A DNA stretch of 34,050 bases from CAYWJA01 sp964458485. GTDB taxonomy: Bacteria > Patescibacteriota > Gracilibacteria > UM-FILTER-43-11. This document shows positions 1-8,398 of this stretch, piece after piece (the stretch's first letter is position 1; each line of letters opens with the position of its first letter). The notes beneath the pieces were generated by a model that saw only the letters and a list, made by a program, of their open reading frames with translations, was not told the origin of the DNA and ran no database searches. The stretch lies in contig CAYWJA010000017.1 of the NCBI GenBank assembly GCA_964458485.1, positions 1 to 34,050 on the forward strand. Direction: 5' to 3'. Both the position numbers and the translations under genes were made by a program.

Positions 1-125
1 GAGCCAATTACCTACAGACAAAAGAAGTAATACGATGCGATATTTATTTTATAAAAAATTCTTAACAAATCCAAAATTGAACGTGAGGGAATTAGAGTCT
101 AATTGTATGAAATGGATGTAATTTC
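1..125. other. Window edge, no confident gene
   Basis: No gene can be assigned with confidence. Two plus-strand frames are open from the left edge: one stops at 28-30 and another at 119-121 (about 39 codons, ending MKWM). Either could be the tail of a gene lying to the left, but neither shows a recognisable motif. The sequence is AT-rich. A TTGAAC at 77-82 is 17 bp from TAATTG, which is too weak a -10 to call a promoter. Confidence 0.2.
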
Positions 126-245
126 AATTGGTGATCCAATAGGTGGATCCAATGGGAGATCCAATAGGGGGTCAACCGATTATCCCCAATTGGATCACCG
201 CGACGCAGGAGCCGATCACCAATTGGATCACCAATTGAAAAAATA
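126..245 (+). promoter_or_regulatory. Leader module copy A: hairpin plus CCAATTGGATCA repeats
   Basis: This stretch ends at the start codon of the gene at 246. A stem at 161-170 (CCAATAGGGG) can pair with 184-193 (CCCCAATTGG), 9 of 10 positions, across a 13-nt loop. The 26 nt at 145-170 are identical to the reverse complement of 11124-11149 in copy B. After the hairpin come 12-bp units of the type CCAATTGGATCA, interrupted by a GC-rich insert at about 200-214. The same order (upstream palindromes, hairpin, 12-mers, start codon) recurs in copies B and C. The module itself is directly visible. A role as a regulatory leader is inference, and no good promoter was found for this copy. Confidence 0.65.
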
Positions 246-575
246 ATGTCATTATCAATTCCAAGTAATCAAGGGCAGGGGCAACAGCAGATGCAAGGCC
301 AGCAGCAAGTGCAGGGTGGGCAGATGCAAATGCAGGCGCAGGGAGGTCAAGGTCAAGCACCTTCAACCCGTGCAATGCAGCAGGGGGTTAGCAATAGAGT
401 TGACGGAACAGGTCAGCCAATGGAAAAGCCAAGGCTGGCAGGGCCAAGGCGAAAAAAAACTGTAGGAGGAATAGCTAAAAATGCGGTTAAGAAAAAGGCA
501 AAAAATTGGCTTATAGGAGCTGCGTTTGGCGGAACTATAAGTGGGGCTGGGTTTGGACTTTCGTGGATACTATAA
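246..575 (+). CDS. Gln/Gly-rich small protein with C-terminal hydrophobic segment
   Basis: I do not recognise this family. The 109-residue product has a low-complexity N-terminal half (about residues 8-40) rich in Gln, Gly and Met, a basic middle (about 58-85, many Lys/Arg), and a C-terminal hydrophobic Gly/Ala-rich stretch (about 87-109) that could be one membrane span. There is no signal peptide. It lies 48 bp before the VirB6-like gene on the same strand, so a T4SS or envelope accessory role is a reasonable guess by position only. The ATG follows leader copy A after a short A-rich gap, and no Shine-Dalgarno sequence is obvious. Low-complexity composition lowers confidence in any homology, but the frame is clean and its position in the operon supports a real gene. 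Confidence 0.65.
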   Translation: MSLSIPSNQGQGQQQMQGQQQVQGGQMQMQAQGGQGQAPSTRAMQQGVSNRVDGTGQPMEKPRLAGPRRKKTVGGIAKNAVKKKAKNWLIGAAFGGTISGAGFGLSWIL

Positions 576-580
576 AATAG

Positions 581-602
581 CCTCAAGTGTAAGTCTCAAG
601 TG
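581..602 (+). repeat. CTCAAGTG word repeat between genes
   Basis: The spacer between the two plus-strand genes holds CCTCAAGTGT and GTCTCAAGTG. The same word recurs in frame inside the next gene (704-767) and before queE (28125-28155), so it is a dispersed word family and not a single site. Confidence 0.6.
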
Positions 603-623
603 TTAAATACTACTAAATAATAA

Positions 624-3068
624 ATGAATATAATTTCCAAAATAATCAAAGGAACTTTATTAACGGCTATTGTTGCCATGGTTTTTTGTGTGAATACGCA
701 ACAGTCTCAAGTCTCAAGTGCAAGCCTGTCCTCCCGACAGGTCGGGAGTGATCTCAAATCTCAAGTAGCTAGTGACCAAGTTCAAACTGAAGGTTATTTT
801 GTTAATGCGGTTTTTGCTGATGATAAAATTGATATGCCAGAAGGAGGTGGTGGTACTCTAGATGATGTAGTGAAAGATATTCCAGCCGAAACTCCAGATG
901 AAAAAAAAGCGCTAGATGCTGAACTTAATAAACCACCCCCAAAGGAGGCGTCAAAGCTTAGTAAGACTGACAAGAAAGCGATTGATGGTGCAATAGATTC
1001 TAAAAAAGAAGCAGCATATAAAGCTTCCAATAAAAATGAATTATTACATGGCAAGGGAAAGCCGGCGCCTGAATCGAAAAAACCGGATGATAAAGTTATT
1101 GAGAGTATTTCCAGGGCATCTACATATATCAATCTGCTTTTTAACCCTCTTATTTACTTCTTTACAAGTCAGATAGCAGGATTACTTAATAATGACTTTA
1201 TATTTGGTGGTGATTTTGGAACAATGCTGCATAAAATATGGATTATCTCCAGAAACATTGTAAATATTGTTTTTGTACTCCTCCTATTGTTTTTGGCCGT
1301 TAAGCATATATTTACGGAAGGTGAAGGTTCTGAATTAAAAAAGGTATTACCAAAGTTTGTAATTATGCTTATTGCTATTAATTTTTCCTGGCTTGCGAGC
1401 AGGGTTATTTTAGACGCAGCAAATGTAGCAACCAATGTAGCCTTTTCCATACCCAAGGGTGTGCAGGGTGTAACAGGGGAAGCTAAAAAATTGAACTGTG
1501 AAATATACGATGAAAAGGGGCAGGCAGTATCTAGTAATAAAGTAGGATTTAGAACAAATTCAGCATGTATGCTTACCCGCACATGGATACCTATGGATGC
1601 AAAAAAAATGGTATTTGCCCATCATGAGGATTGCATGCGGGATGAGACAAAAATTAACGATGTATATACAGGTAAAAATGGTGCATATGACTCAAAAAGC
1701 GGAAAATTAAGAAAAGATAAAGCCAAAACCTCTCCGGTGGCACAAAAAGCCACATTATGTTTTAAAACACTTGATCCAGGAAGATTTAGCAGAAATAATG
1801 CAAGTTACCACCTTACATATAGTATGATGAGGGTGCAAAATTTAGGACGGGCTCTTACGGGGGATGATTATTCTAAAATGTTTATTGGAGTTGCATTTAC
1901 CATAGCGCTTCAAATTATTTATCTGATCACATTTGGATGTTTGTTTATTGCCCTTGTTGTACGAGCAGCTGCATTATGGCTTTTTGTATCTTTATCGCCT
2001 TTTATAGTCCTTTTTATGTATTTAACTAAAGATTTTGGATTAAGCGGATCAGGTACGGATAAACTTACAATTAGTGAATTCGCAAAATGGGCATTTGCGC
2101 CTACTAAGGTTGCGCTTGTATGGTCAATTGGCTTTATAATGATTACCACTGGCCAAACCGCAACACAAACTGCATATGCAAAATTAAATGAAGCTGATGC
2201 AGTTAGATCAACAGTTCTCAATGTACAATCTTTATTTATGGGTATGGATTCCCTTAAATCATTCATATGGCTTCTTATGACTTTGGGTATTATATGGGTA
2301 GGTACATTTGCAATATTCTCCGAATTAGGTGTGGTTAAAAGCATTACAGATTCTGTAAATACCTTTGGTACTGGTCTTGCAAATAGACTTGGAAGAGCTC
2401 CTACATGGTTGCCAATTATTCCTATGGTTGATCCTAATACAGGTAAATTAAAAATGAAATCTTTTGAATCATCAGGCATGAATCTTAATGCTCGTCTAGA
2501 TGAATTACGATCTGAATTTGCTAAAGGCATGAGCCCTACCAAACTAGATGAAGCTTCTAGAGCTATGGCAAAACATAAAACAGATAAGACTAAATCTCAG
2601 CATTTGACAGCCCTTAATAATACGAGCACTACCGATAAAGGTGTAGTAGATGCGATACATCATTTAACTGATAAAAAATTAAGCGCTGCTGAGATTAAGG
2701 GTATGAGTAATGCTGACTTAAAGAAATTATTAGTTGGTGGAGGTGTTGATGCCGGAAAAACTGACGGTATTATTACAAAAATTAAGAGTGCCGCAAAGGC
2801 TGATGGTAAGAGCTCAACAGATACAAAGCCGGCACCAGATTCAAAATCACAAGCACCATCGGCAGATATTACAAATCAGGTAAAAGAAGGGGTTACTGAA
2901 GCTATAAAAACAACTCCAATATTGCTCCAAGGCGGAGATGATAATGCAAAAGCTATGGCAAAAATTCAGGCAGAAGCAGAAAAATTATTAAAAGGTGGAC
3001 AAATAAAAGATGCTAACGCTGCGGCAAATAAGGCTCTTGAAGATTACAATAAAGGTAAACTAAAATAA
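624..3068 (+). CDS. VirB6/TrbL-like polytopic membrane protein of a T4SS-like system
   Basis: The 814-residue product begins with a basic residue and hydrophobic stretch typical of a signal peptide (about 1-25). A charged, Lys/Asp-rich region follows (about 65-160). Membrane spans are visible at about 168-187, 204-227, 241-263, 419-447, 448-467, 491-510 and 547-566, and the C-terminal tail (about 600-814) is hydrophilic and Ala/Lys/Asp-rich. This layout resembles the VirB6/TrbL channel subunits seen in CPR secretion or pilus clusters. The assignment rests on topology and on the convergent TraD/VirD4-like ATPase, because no short diagnostic motif exists. Residues about 28-56 are encoded by repeat DNA (CTCAAGT words and a hairpin) lying between the hydrophobic core and a possible AVFA/DD cleavage site at about 62-67. 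A pair of Cys residues (297, 315) and others lie in the extracytoplasmic loop between spans 3 and 4. Confidence 0.65.
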   Translation: MNIISKIIKGTLLTAIVAMVFCVNTQQSQVSSASLSSRQVGSDLKSQVASDQVQTEGYFVNAVFADDKIDMPEGGGGTLDDVVKDIPAETPDEKKALDAELNKPPPKEASKLSKTDKKAIDGAIDSKKEAAYKASNKNELLHGKGKPAPESKKPDDKVIESISRASTYINLLFNPLIYFFTSQIAGLLNNDFIFGGDFGTMLHKIWIISRNIVNIVFVLLLLFLAVKHIFTEGEGSELKKVLPKFVIMLIAINFSWLASRVILDAANVATNVAFSIPKGVQGVTGEAKKLNCEIYDEKGQAVSSNKVGFRTNSACMLTRTWIPMDAKKMVFAHHEDCMRDETKINDVYTGKNGAYDSKSGKLRKDKAKTSPVAQKATLCFKTLDPGRFSRNNASYHLTYSMMRVQNLGRALTGDDYSKMFIGVAFTIALQIIYLITFGCLFIALVVRAAALWLFVSLSPFIVLFMYLTKDFGLSGSGTDKLTISEFAKWAFAPTKVALVWSIGFIMITTGQTATQTAYAKLNEADAVRSTVLNVQSLFMGMDSLKSFIWLLMTLGIIWVGTFAIFSELGVVKSITDSVNTFGTGLANRLGRAPTWLPIIPMVDPNTGKLKMKSFESSGMNLNARLDELRSEFAKGMSPTKLDEASRAMAKHKTDKTKSQHLTALNNTSTTDKGVVDAIHHLTDKKLSAAEIKGMSNADLKKLLVGGGVDAGKTDGIITKIKSAAKADGKSSTDTKPAPDSKSQAPSADITNQVKEGVTEAIKTTPILLQGGDDNAKAMAKIQAEAEKLLKGGQIKDANAAANKALEDYNKGKLK
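704..767 (+). repeat. Repeat DNA in frame inside the VirB6-like gene
   Basis: CTCAAGT words at 704-720 and 752-767 flank a hairpin. The hairpin arms are TCCCGAC (732-738) and GTCGGGA (741-747), with CCTGTC (725-730) able to compete for GACAGG. The insert keeps the reading frame and encodes a Ser/Gln/Val-rich stretch unlike the rest of the protein. Confidence 0.7.
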
Positions 3069-3092
3069 ACCGTCACACTTAGCAATACATAT

Positions 3093-3111
3093 TGTAAAAG
3101 TTAACTTTACA
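3093..3111. terminator. Inverted repeat between convergent genes
   Basis: TGTAAA-A-GTTAAC-TTTACA is a near-perfect palindrome. It sits between the stop of the VirB6-like gene and the stop of the convergent ATPase gene, overlapping the latter. It has low GC and no long T run, so a terminator role is tentative. Confidence 0.35.
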
Positions 3112-6055
3112 CAACTGGAGGTGGCTGTTGTGGTGGCTGCGGAGGCTGTTGAGGTGCTGCAGGTGGCTGTGGATTTTGTGGAGGCTGTGCCGGTGGCTGA
3201 TTGCCAATTGGTTGTATAGGCTGAATAGGTTGCTGCGGTGGCACTGGTCCGAAGGACTCCGTAGAGTCTTGCGGACTCCTGCGGAGAGGATGATCTGTTG
3301 GCGGCATAGGTGCTTGCGGTTGTTGGGGCTGTAATGGCTGTTGAGGTTGAGGTGGTTGCATTGGTTGACCTGGTTGAGGTGGCATCATACCGGCCGGTGG
3401 CTGCCCGGGCATAGGAGGTCTTCCGCCAGGGGGCATACCTTGCGGTGGTGCACCTATTGGCTGAATTGGTGGTGCACCTCCCATTGGAGGCATACCTAGT
3501 GGTGCTTTTGGTGGTGGAGTACCTCCGTCTTTAGCTAAGTTATTCATTGTTTTTGCACCTACTCTCCTGAATATTTCTCTTTCCACAAAATTCTTTTCAC
3601 GTGCATATTTTAATCGAGATAGCTGTTTAAATGCTTCACCTGCTTCCAAATCACCTTTAGAAGGATCGTAAATTGTTCTCATGCTAAATCCGCGGGATGT
3701 AGCGTTATCGATATTTAATTTTATATATGCCTGATAATTCGCGATGTTAATAAGATCCTGTTCACTAAATACAGGTGCAAATTCTTTGGCCATATATTCA
3801 GCATCCTGCGCACCTATTTTAAAACACATCATAGAACCCACATTACCAAATACAGCATCACGGATAGTGTTATCTTCATGACTCCCCTTTCCTCCTCCAC
3901 TCATTTTAGTAATCTGACTAATATACTGGTGGGCAATAATAAGATTCAAGCGATATTTACGAGCCTCAGATAATATAGAGGCAAATGAATCTGTTACAAA
4001 ATTTTGGAATTCATCCACATACATATAAAAATCCAAACGATCATCTTCATCTGTGTCAACACGGCTCATTGCTCCCATTTGCAGTTTTGCGACCATAATC
4101 ATACCAAGGAGCTGTGCATTTAGATCACCAAGCTTACCCTTAGAAAGGTTACAGAGAAGGATTTTTCCTCCATCCATTACTTTTCTAAAGTTAAACCCTG
4201 ATTTTGTCTGGCCAATAATATTTCTTATCTGCGCATTAGTAACAAAAGGGCCGAATTTAGCACTAAAATACGGAATCATTTCCTGTTTTTCGCGCGCACC
4301 TGTGGAGGCCATTTCCTTTTCCCAAAAAGCTCTTACAATTGGATTTTTAACCTTGGTAACTTTATATTTCTGCCATGAGTCATCGGTAAATAAACGTGGT
4401 AGATCAATTAATACAGCACCTTCATCGTCATCATCCATTAATGTTAAACAGCCATTTCTAAAATAATGTTGTAAACGTGGCCCCATAATTTCTTCACCGA
4501 ACATTTTAATAAAAATCGCCAAAGCTTCCTGAGACATAAATTCCTTTTCATCTTTTGTTTCAGCCTCCAGAATATTTAACCCCATTGGTCTATCTAAGTC
4601 ACCCGGATTAAAGAAGATAATGTCATCAGCTCTCTCCCTTGGTATATGGGGTATTGTATCTTCTACTAAATCTCCATGTGGATCAATTACACAAGTTCCA
4701 TGTCCGTCCATTACATCCTGCTTAATCATATTCTTCAGGATTGTAGATTTACCTGTACCTGATTTACCAATTGTATAGAAGTGACGACGCCTATCTCCTT
4801 TCTTCATATATACAGGTGTTGTATCACCCCTAAATATATTATTACCAAGAAGAAGACCCTCTTTAGGCATGTTACTTGGGGCAGATGCAATTTTGTATTC
4901 CTGCCATTTGATAACAGGAGATTTATTATATTTAATATTTGGGAAATGAAATACAGATGCAACCTCCTCGGAGCATAAAATCATCATACGCGGATCTGTA
5001 AACCGTTTTAACCATCCGCGTTTAATATCACGCATTATAAATCCTTTCAGCAGTGCTGTTCTGGAAAAATACTTGGTTTTAAGAAAACCATTATTATTAG
5101 GAGCATTGTATTGGGCAAATGATTCTCTGATTTCTGTAGTAATCTGCTTAGCCCTATACATGGTTTTAGCAGAGGCTACGATTCGAATAACACTTTCAAA
5201 TCCCACTTTTACATTTTTGGTTTCCATTAATTTAACCTGCTCATCCATAAGTGGGGTTGTACGGGTAGAGCCAGTATTTGCGTCCAGATTTTCAGTGAAT
5301 TTTTCATTTTCCGCACCTGAGATAAGCAGTTTAAGCCATGTGCCTATCCAGCTGAATACATTTAGTTTACTCAAAAAAGATTTCGATTCCTTACCCAAAA
5401 ATAAGTCTTGAGCCATATCTCTTCCTTTTTTTTGCCACCCATCACTAAGGGGTCTTAGCATTATCTGTATTGCAGCACCTTCATCGTTATCTATTTTAGA
5501 AAGAGTATTCGCAATATTATTAAATGGATCTGAACCAAGGAATTGATAAGTTTTTATAGGATAAACATATGATTTATCAAGTTTCATATAAAGACCTGTT
5601 GCTTTATATCCATCTCTAAAAATATTATAATCATCAACCTGTTCTATAAATACATCCGAATAGAAAGCAGTAACTTGTTTTTCGAATAATGATTTTAATT
5701 GCCTCGGTACCACTAAAAAAAATCGAAGCAGTCCATCTAAAATTACATATTCGCAGGAGAAAAAATTTTGCCCCTTCAAAAGGTAAATATAATCCTCCTC
5801 ATATACTGCATGCAACGCCTCAAACATATGCGTCATTACATCATTAACCTCCTTATGGGTTTTGCCTGATGAAAACTGCTCTGTTTCCCTTTCTCGATCT
5901 TCTTTTGAGTCTTTTATGGGTACTGATACTTGCAAAAAAACCATATTAAGCGACCGCTCCATATTTTTTTTGTAACGTATTCGCCATGCAATCAAAAACA
6001 GGGCTAAGGCAGTCAAAGCTGTAATTCCGAGTATTTGCAGAATTAATATGAACAT
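3107..6055 (-). CDS. TraD/VirD4-like T4SS ATPase with Pro-rich tail
   Basis: The 982-residue protein has an N-terminal membrane span (about 4-22). A long N-terminal domain follows, then a P-loop ATPase domain with Walker A GKSGTGKST (about 430-438), CVIDPHGDLVED (about 455-466) and Walker B DFYMYVDEFQNF (about 675-686). The DPHGD and VDEFQNF signatures fit the coupling-protein group (VirD4/TraD/TrwB, HerA-FtsK superfamily). In T4SS this ATPase recruits DNA or protein to the inner-membrane channel. The tail (about 845-982) is almost entirely Pro, Gln, Gly and Met. It includes a short charged stretch (RRSPQDSTESFG) translated from a repeat element. The gene converges on the VirB6-like gene, which supports a shared system. 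No relaxase is visible here, so DNA conjugation should not be assumed. VirB4-type function is a less likely alternative. Confidence 0.8.
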   Translation of the reverse strand: MFILILQILGITALTALALFLIAWRIRYKKNMERSLNMVFLQVSVPIKDSKEDRERETEQFSSGKTHKEVNDVMTHMFEALHAVYEEDYIYLLKGQNFFSCEYVILDGLLRFFLVVPRQLKSLFEKQVTAFYSDVFIEQVDDYNIFRDGYKATGLYMKLDKSYVYPIKTYQFLGSDPFNNIANTLSKIDNDEGAAIQIMLRPLSDGWQKKGRDMAQDLFLGKESKSFLSKLNVFSWIGTWLKLLISGAENEKFTENLDANTGSTRTTPLMDEQVKLMETKNVKVGFESVIRIVASAKTMYRAKQITTEIRESFAQYNAPNNNGFLKTKYFSRTALLKGFIMRDIKRGWLKRFTDPRMMILCSEEVASVFHFPNIKYNKSPVIKWQEYKIASAPSNMPKEGLLLGNNIFRGDTTPVYMKKGDRRRHFYTIGKSGTGKSTILKNMIKQDVMDGHGTCVIDPHGDLVEDTIPHIPRERADDIIFFNPGDLDRPMGLNILEAETKDEKEFMSQEALAIFIKMFGEEIMGPRLQHYFRNGCLTLMDDDDEGAVLIDLPRLFTDDSWQKYKVTKVKNPIVRAFWEKEMASTGAREKQEMIPYFSAKFGPFVTNAQIRNIIGQTKSGFNFRKVMDGGKILLCNLSKGKLGDLNAQLLGMIMVAKLQMGAMSRVDTDEDDRLDFYMYVDEFQNFVTDSFASILSEARKYRLNLIIAHQYISQITKMSGGGKGSHEDNTIRDAVFGNVGSMMCFKIGAQDAEYMAKEFAPVFSEQDLINIANYQAYIKLNIDNATSRGFSMRTIYDPSKGDLEAGEAFKQLSRLKYAREKNFVEREIFRRVGAKTMNNLAKDGGTPPPKAPLGMPPMGGAPPIQPIGAPPQGMPPGGRPPMPGQPPAGMMPPQPGQPMQPPQPQQPLQPQQPQAPMPPTDHPLRRSPQDSTESFGPVPPQQPIQPIQPIGNQPPAQPPQNPQPPAAPQQPPQPPQQPPPVV
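3248..3286. repeat. Palindromic element inside the ATPase tail coding region
   Basis: This segment contains nested inverted words: GACTC-CGTA-GAGTC, and CTCCG near one end with CGGAG at the other. It interrupts the Pro/Gln codon pattern in frame, giving LRRSPQDSTESFGP in an otherwise Pro/Gln tail. Base composition and codon pattern both change abruptly at its edges. Confidence 0.55.
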
Positions 6056-6133
6056 TTATATTTTTATTTATGCGCTTGAATCCAATGTTAAGTATATAAC
6101 AAATAAAAGGCGGGGTACAATAAAAATATATTT

Positions 6134-6174
6134 CAGATCTCAGAACTCTCCCGATTTTATCGGGATCAGATCTG
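6134..6174. repeat. Nested palindrome with following T run
   Basis: CAGATCT (6134-6140) pairs with AGATCTG (6168-6174), and inside it CCCGAT pairs with ATCGGG. A run of five T follows at 6176-6180, so on the plus strand it resembles a terminator. No plus-strand gene ends nearby, so it may just be an intergenic repeat upstream of the ATPase gene. Confidence 0.5.
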
Positions 6175-6237
6175 ATTTTTCATCTTACATTCTTACATTT
6201 TGCATTTTGCCTGAGAGCGAAGGAGCAATCCTCTGTT

Positions 6238-6263
6238 TGTCATCCCCGATTCAGTCGGGGATC
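6238..6263. repeat. TGTCATCCCCGA...TCGGGGATC palindrome
   Basis: An inverted repeat with arms ATCCCCGA and TCGGGGAT. It belongs to the same family as 6407-6432, 12419-12444, 16552-16633, 29729-29760 and 30106-30140. The rest of 6056-6444 is AT-rich and I see no gene in it. Confidence 0.7.
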
Positions 6264-6406
6264 TTGTGAATAAGTAATGGTTATATTGCCAATATACTAA
6301 TTAACTAATTTACAGAACATACTACCAATAAACAGATGATCGGTTCGTATATTCAGTGTATTTGATTATAAGTAAATTAGTAGTAATACAATTAATCTAC
6401 TACCTA

Positions 6407-6432
6407 GATCCCCGATCAAGCCGGGGATGACA
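6407..6432. repeat. GATCCCCG...CGGGGATGACA palindrome
   Basis: Second copy of the 6238-6263 element, in opposite orientation, ending 12 bp before the stop codon of the minus-strand gene at 6445. The two copies bracket an AT-rich stretch of about 140 bp without a gene. Confidence 0.7.
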
Positions 6433-6444
6433 ATCTGAAATGAA

Positions 6445-7107
6445 CTAAATATCCAATTCCACTTCCAAATCCACATCTTTTTTACTTTTCTTAGTTACCT
6501 TTTTTGTCTTTTTGACTTTTTCCTCTTTTTCCCCTTCTTCCTTTTCCTCTTCTATAGCTTCTCCAAACTTTGGAAGAACTGCTTCTATTGCACCCCAGTC
6601 AGAATTTTCGTTCATAGGTATAATTAAAGTTACTTCATCGCCAACTTCAGCCCTAAAGTAAGTAACAGATGCAAGAAGTACATTGTATGCCTTGCTGTCG
6701 GTAAGAATTTGATAGCGGCCGTCATTATAAACAAGCGGCCCTACAATGGTTTTGCGCTCTACAGGACCAATTTGTTTATATAAAAATTTACCTTCTTCGG
6801 TTACAGTAAGCTTTAAAATATCTCCTGGTACTAGCTTAGATTTACTTGCATAATTAGCTGGCACCGGATATACAGTTCCTTTTTTATCTACCATATTCTG
6901 TCCATCAAAAACACCTTCTATAATTTTACCAGTGGCACCGATTTCATTGGTTTCTTTGACTGCTTTTTCCTTATAAACGCCAGCTTCGATAGCCTCTCCT
7001 TCCTGAAGACCCATGCTATCGGTAAGAAGCTGTTTGGCTACTTTTAATGCGGACTCAGCGTTATCTATTAGTTCTTTTATACGAACAAACTTTTTTAAAT
7101 CAGACAT
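6445..7107 (-). CDS. Conserved-looking protein of unknown function, Lys/Glu tail
   Basis: The 220-residue soluble protein has a helical N-terminus (about 1-40). A beta-rich middle (about 55-185) follows, with phrases such as VYPVPANYASKSKLVPGD and FLYKQIGPVER. The C-terminal tail (about 187-220) alternates acidic and lysine-rich tracts. The middle, with its GD-turn and short strands, is compatible with an OB-like or small beta-barrel fold, but I cannot name a family. From memory only, similar hypothetical proteins occur in CPR genomes. There is no signal peptide or membrane span. The charged tail suggests nucleic-acid or ribosome contact, which is inference. It lies downstream of the pfkB gene on the same strand across a 116-bp spacer rich in inverted words. 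Confidence 0.7.
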   Translation of the reverse strand: MSDLKKFVRIKELIDNAESALKVAKQLLTDSMGLQEGEAIEAGVYKEKAVKETNEIGATGKIIEGVFDGQNMVDKKGTVYPVPANYASKSKLVPGDILKLTVTEEGKFLYKQIGPVERKTIVGPLVYNDGRYQILTDSKAYNVLLASVTYFRAEVGDEVTLIIPMNENSDWGAIEAVLPKFGEAIEEEKEEGEKEEKVKKTKKVTKKSKKDVDLEVELDI

Positions 7108-7129
7108 TTGTTTTTTGTTTAATAATTAA

Positions 7130-7222
7130 TTAATAGCTTTCAGCTTTCAGGCGTCAGCTATCAGTTACTATTTAGTTAATTAGGTACTGAGGACTGATGC
7201 CTGACGTCTGATAACTAGTCAG
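7130..7222. repeat. Inverted word-repeat spacer (TTCAG/GTCAG/ATCAG words)
   Basis: The left part repeats GCTTTCAG, CGTCAG and TATCAG. The right part carries their reverse complements (CTGATG, CTGACG, CTGATA). The whole spacer can fold back on itself imperfectly. No gene is seen in it. Confidence 0.5.
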
Positions 7223-7223
7223 G

Positions 7224-8306
7224 TTAGTTTAGTTTAGTACTTGTTACGGAAATGTCAAGCCCTTTTAGCTTTTTTGTCAATTTTCTTCTGCTTAATAAAC
7301 CTGATTGAGCACCAAAATAACTAACAACGCTATTCGCATTAATTGTACCATATTTTAATGCTGTTTTTAAATTTTCATTCAAAATAATAGCACTTGTAAA
7401 ACCGCTTGCAAAAGCATCGCCAGCACCTAATGTATCTACTCTTTTATGAGATACAATTGGGCAAAAATATAATCTTTTGCCATCACTAGCCTGTGCACCA
7501 TTTCTACCGTCTGTTATAACCACTTTTTTTACTCCATACTTAAAAAATTTATACATAATTCTAGTAACATCATCTGCATATGGCGGTAAAAAGTATTTTG
7601 GAATATTTATATGCTTTCTTGGATCATCCTGCTTAATTCCAGCCAGTCCATATGGCGTACGTGCAAATAGTGATGCCTCTTCTTTATTCAGAAAAAGTAT
7701 TTCGGTATGTTCAAGTAAGGATTTCCACTTGCCAACCCCTTCAGCAAGTTGTTCATGTCCAGGATTCCATGCAAGCTTTATATCTGGATGTTTTTTTAAA
7801 ATTTTTAATATTTCATTTGGTATACGGCTCTTGGATTTAGTTAAATGGTTTAAAAAAATCCAGTCTGCTTTTTTTAATTCATCTAATGGCAAATCATGCT
7901 CATCAAAAAACATATTGGCTCCGGCGTAAGCAAGTACAGTGCGCTCACCCTCAAAAGTGTTCAAAATTGTAGAAAAAGCTGTTTTATCTTGTTGTGTTTT
8001 CTTAACGAATTTTGTGTTTACTTTTTCATCAATTAGGTTATTTATGACCCTATTGCCGTAAGATGCACCAATTTTTCCTATGAAACTCGCATCAAATCCC
8101 ATTCTGGAAAAAGCTACGGCCGTATTGGTTGCCCCTCCTCCAAAAGTCTCATGCACCTCATCGATTCTTATTTTTCCTCCATAATTAAGACATATCCAAT
8201 CTTTTAAGCTTTTCTGATCCCTCAATTGCATTATTGCATGATCATGAGCCTTTATGAATATATCGAATGTTGCACCCCCTATAGTGAATATTTTTGGTTG
8301 TTTCAT
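7224..8306 (-). CDS. PfkB-family carbohydrate/nucleoside kinase
   Basis: A 360-residue member of the ribokinase/PfkB family, which phosphorylates sugars or nucleosides with ATP. Visible motifs are an N-terminal GGATFDIF (about 10-17), the substrate-side GGGATN (about 56-61), and the C-terminal signature DTLGAGDAF (about 291-299) with the catalytic Asp at about 297. Two further features fit family positions: ITDGRNG before the signature (about 264-270) and FLNKEEASLF (about 205-214, the N-x-x-E motif). The length is a little above the usual 300-330. The substrate cannot be read from sequence. The ATG at 8306 places the first GG motif at the normal distance. A candidate promoter lies at 8325-8353. 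Confidence 0.88.
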   Translation of the reverse strand: MKQPKIFTIGGATFDIFIKAHDHAIMQLRDQKSLKDWICLNYGGKIRIDEVHETFGGGATNTAVAFSRMGFDASFIGKIGASYGNRVINNLIDEKVNTKFVKKTQQDKTAFSTILNTFEGERTVLAYAGANMFFDEHDLPLDELKKADWIFLNHLTKSKSRIPNEILKILKKHPDIKLAWNPGHEQLAEGVGKWKSLLEHTEILFLNKEEASLFARTPYGLAGIKQDDPRKHINIPKYFLPPYADDVTRIMYKFFKYGVKKVVITDGRNGAQASDGKRLYFCPIVSHKRVDTLGAGDAFASGFTSAIILNENLKTALKYGTINANSVVSYFGAQSGLLSRRKLTKKLKGLDISVTSTKLN

Positions 8307-8324
8307 TTTTATTTTTCTGGGATC

Positions 8325-8353
8325 ACTTTAGCATATTTTTTTTAAAAATCTAA
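8325..8353 (-). promoter_or_regulatory. Candidate promoter for the pfkB-family gene
   Basis: On the minus strand TTAGAT is 17 bp from TAAAGT, with TGC just before the -10 (extended -10 like). The -35 is a weak match. The -10 ends about 18 bp before the ATG. Confidence 0.4.
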
Positions 8354-8398
8354 CTTCTAAAATCTAACTCTATTAATATATAATTTAGATTTTAGTTC

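Noticed and set aside
172..375. Minus-strand frame over leader copy A and the Gln-rich gene
   Set aside because: It reads the complement of low-complexity Gln codons and of the leader repeats. It has no start context or motif.
3128..3334. Plus-strand Trp/Leu/Arg-rich frame
   Set aside because: It is antisense to the Pro/Gln tail of the ATPase. The composition is that expected of complemented CCN/CAR codons.
6048..6269. 73-residue plus-strand frame upstream of the ATPase gene
   Set aside because: It runs through palindromic repeats in an AT-rich spacer and has no coding signal.
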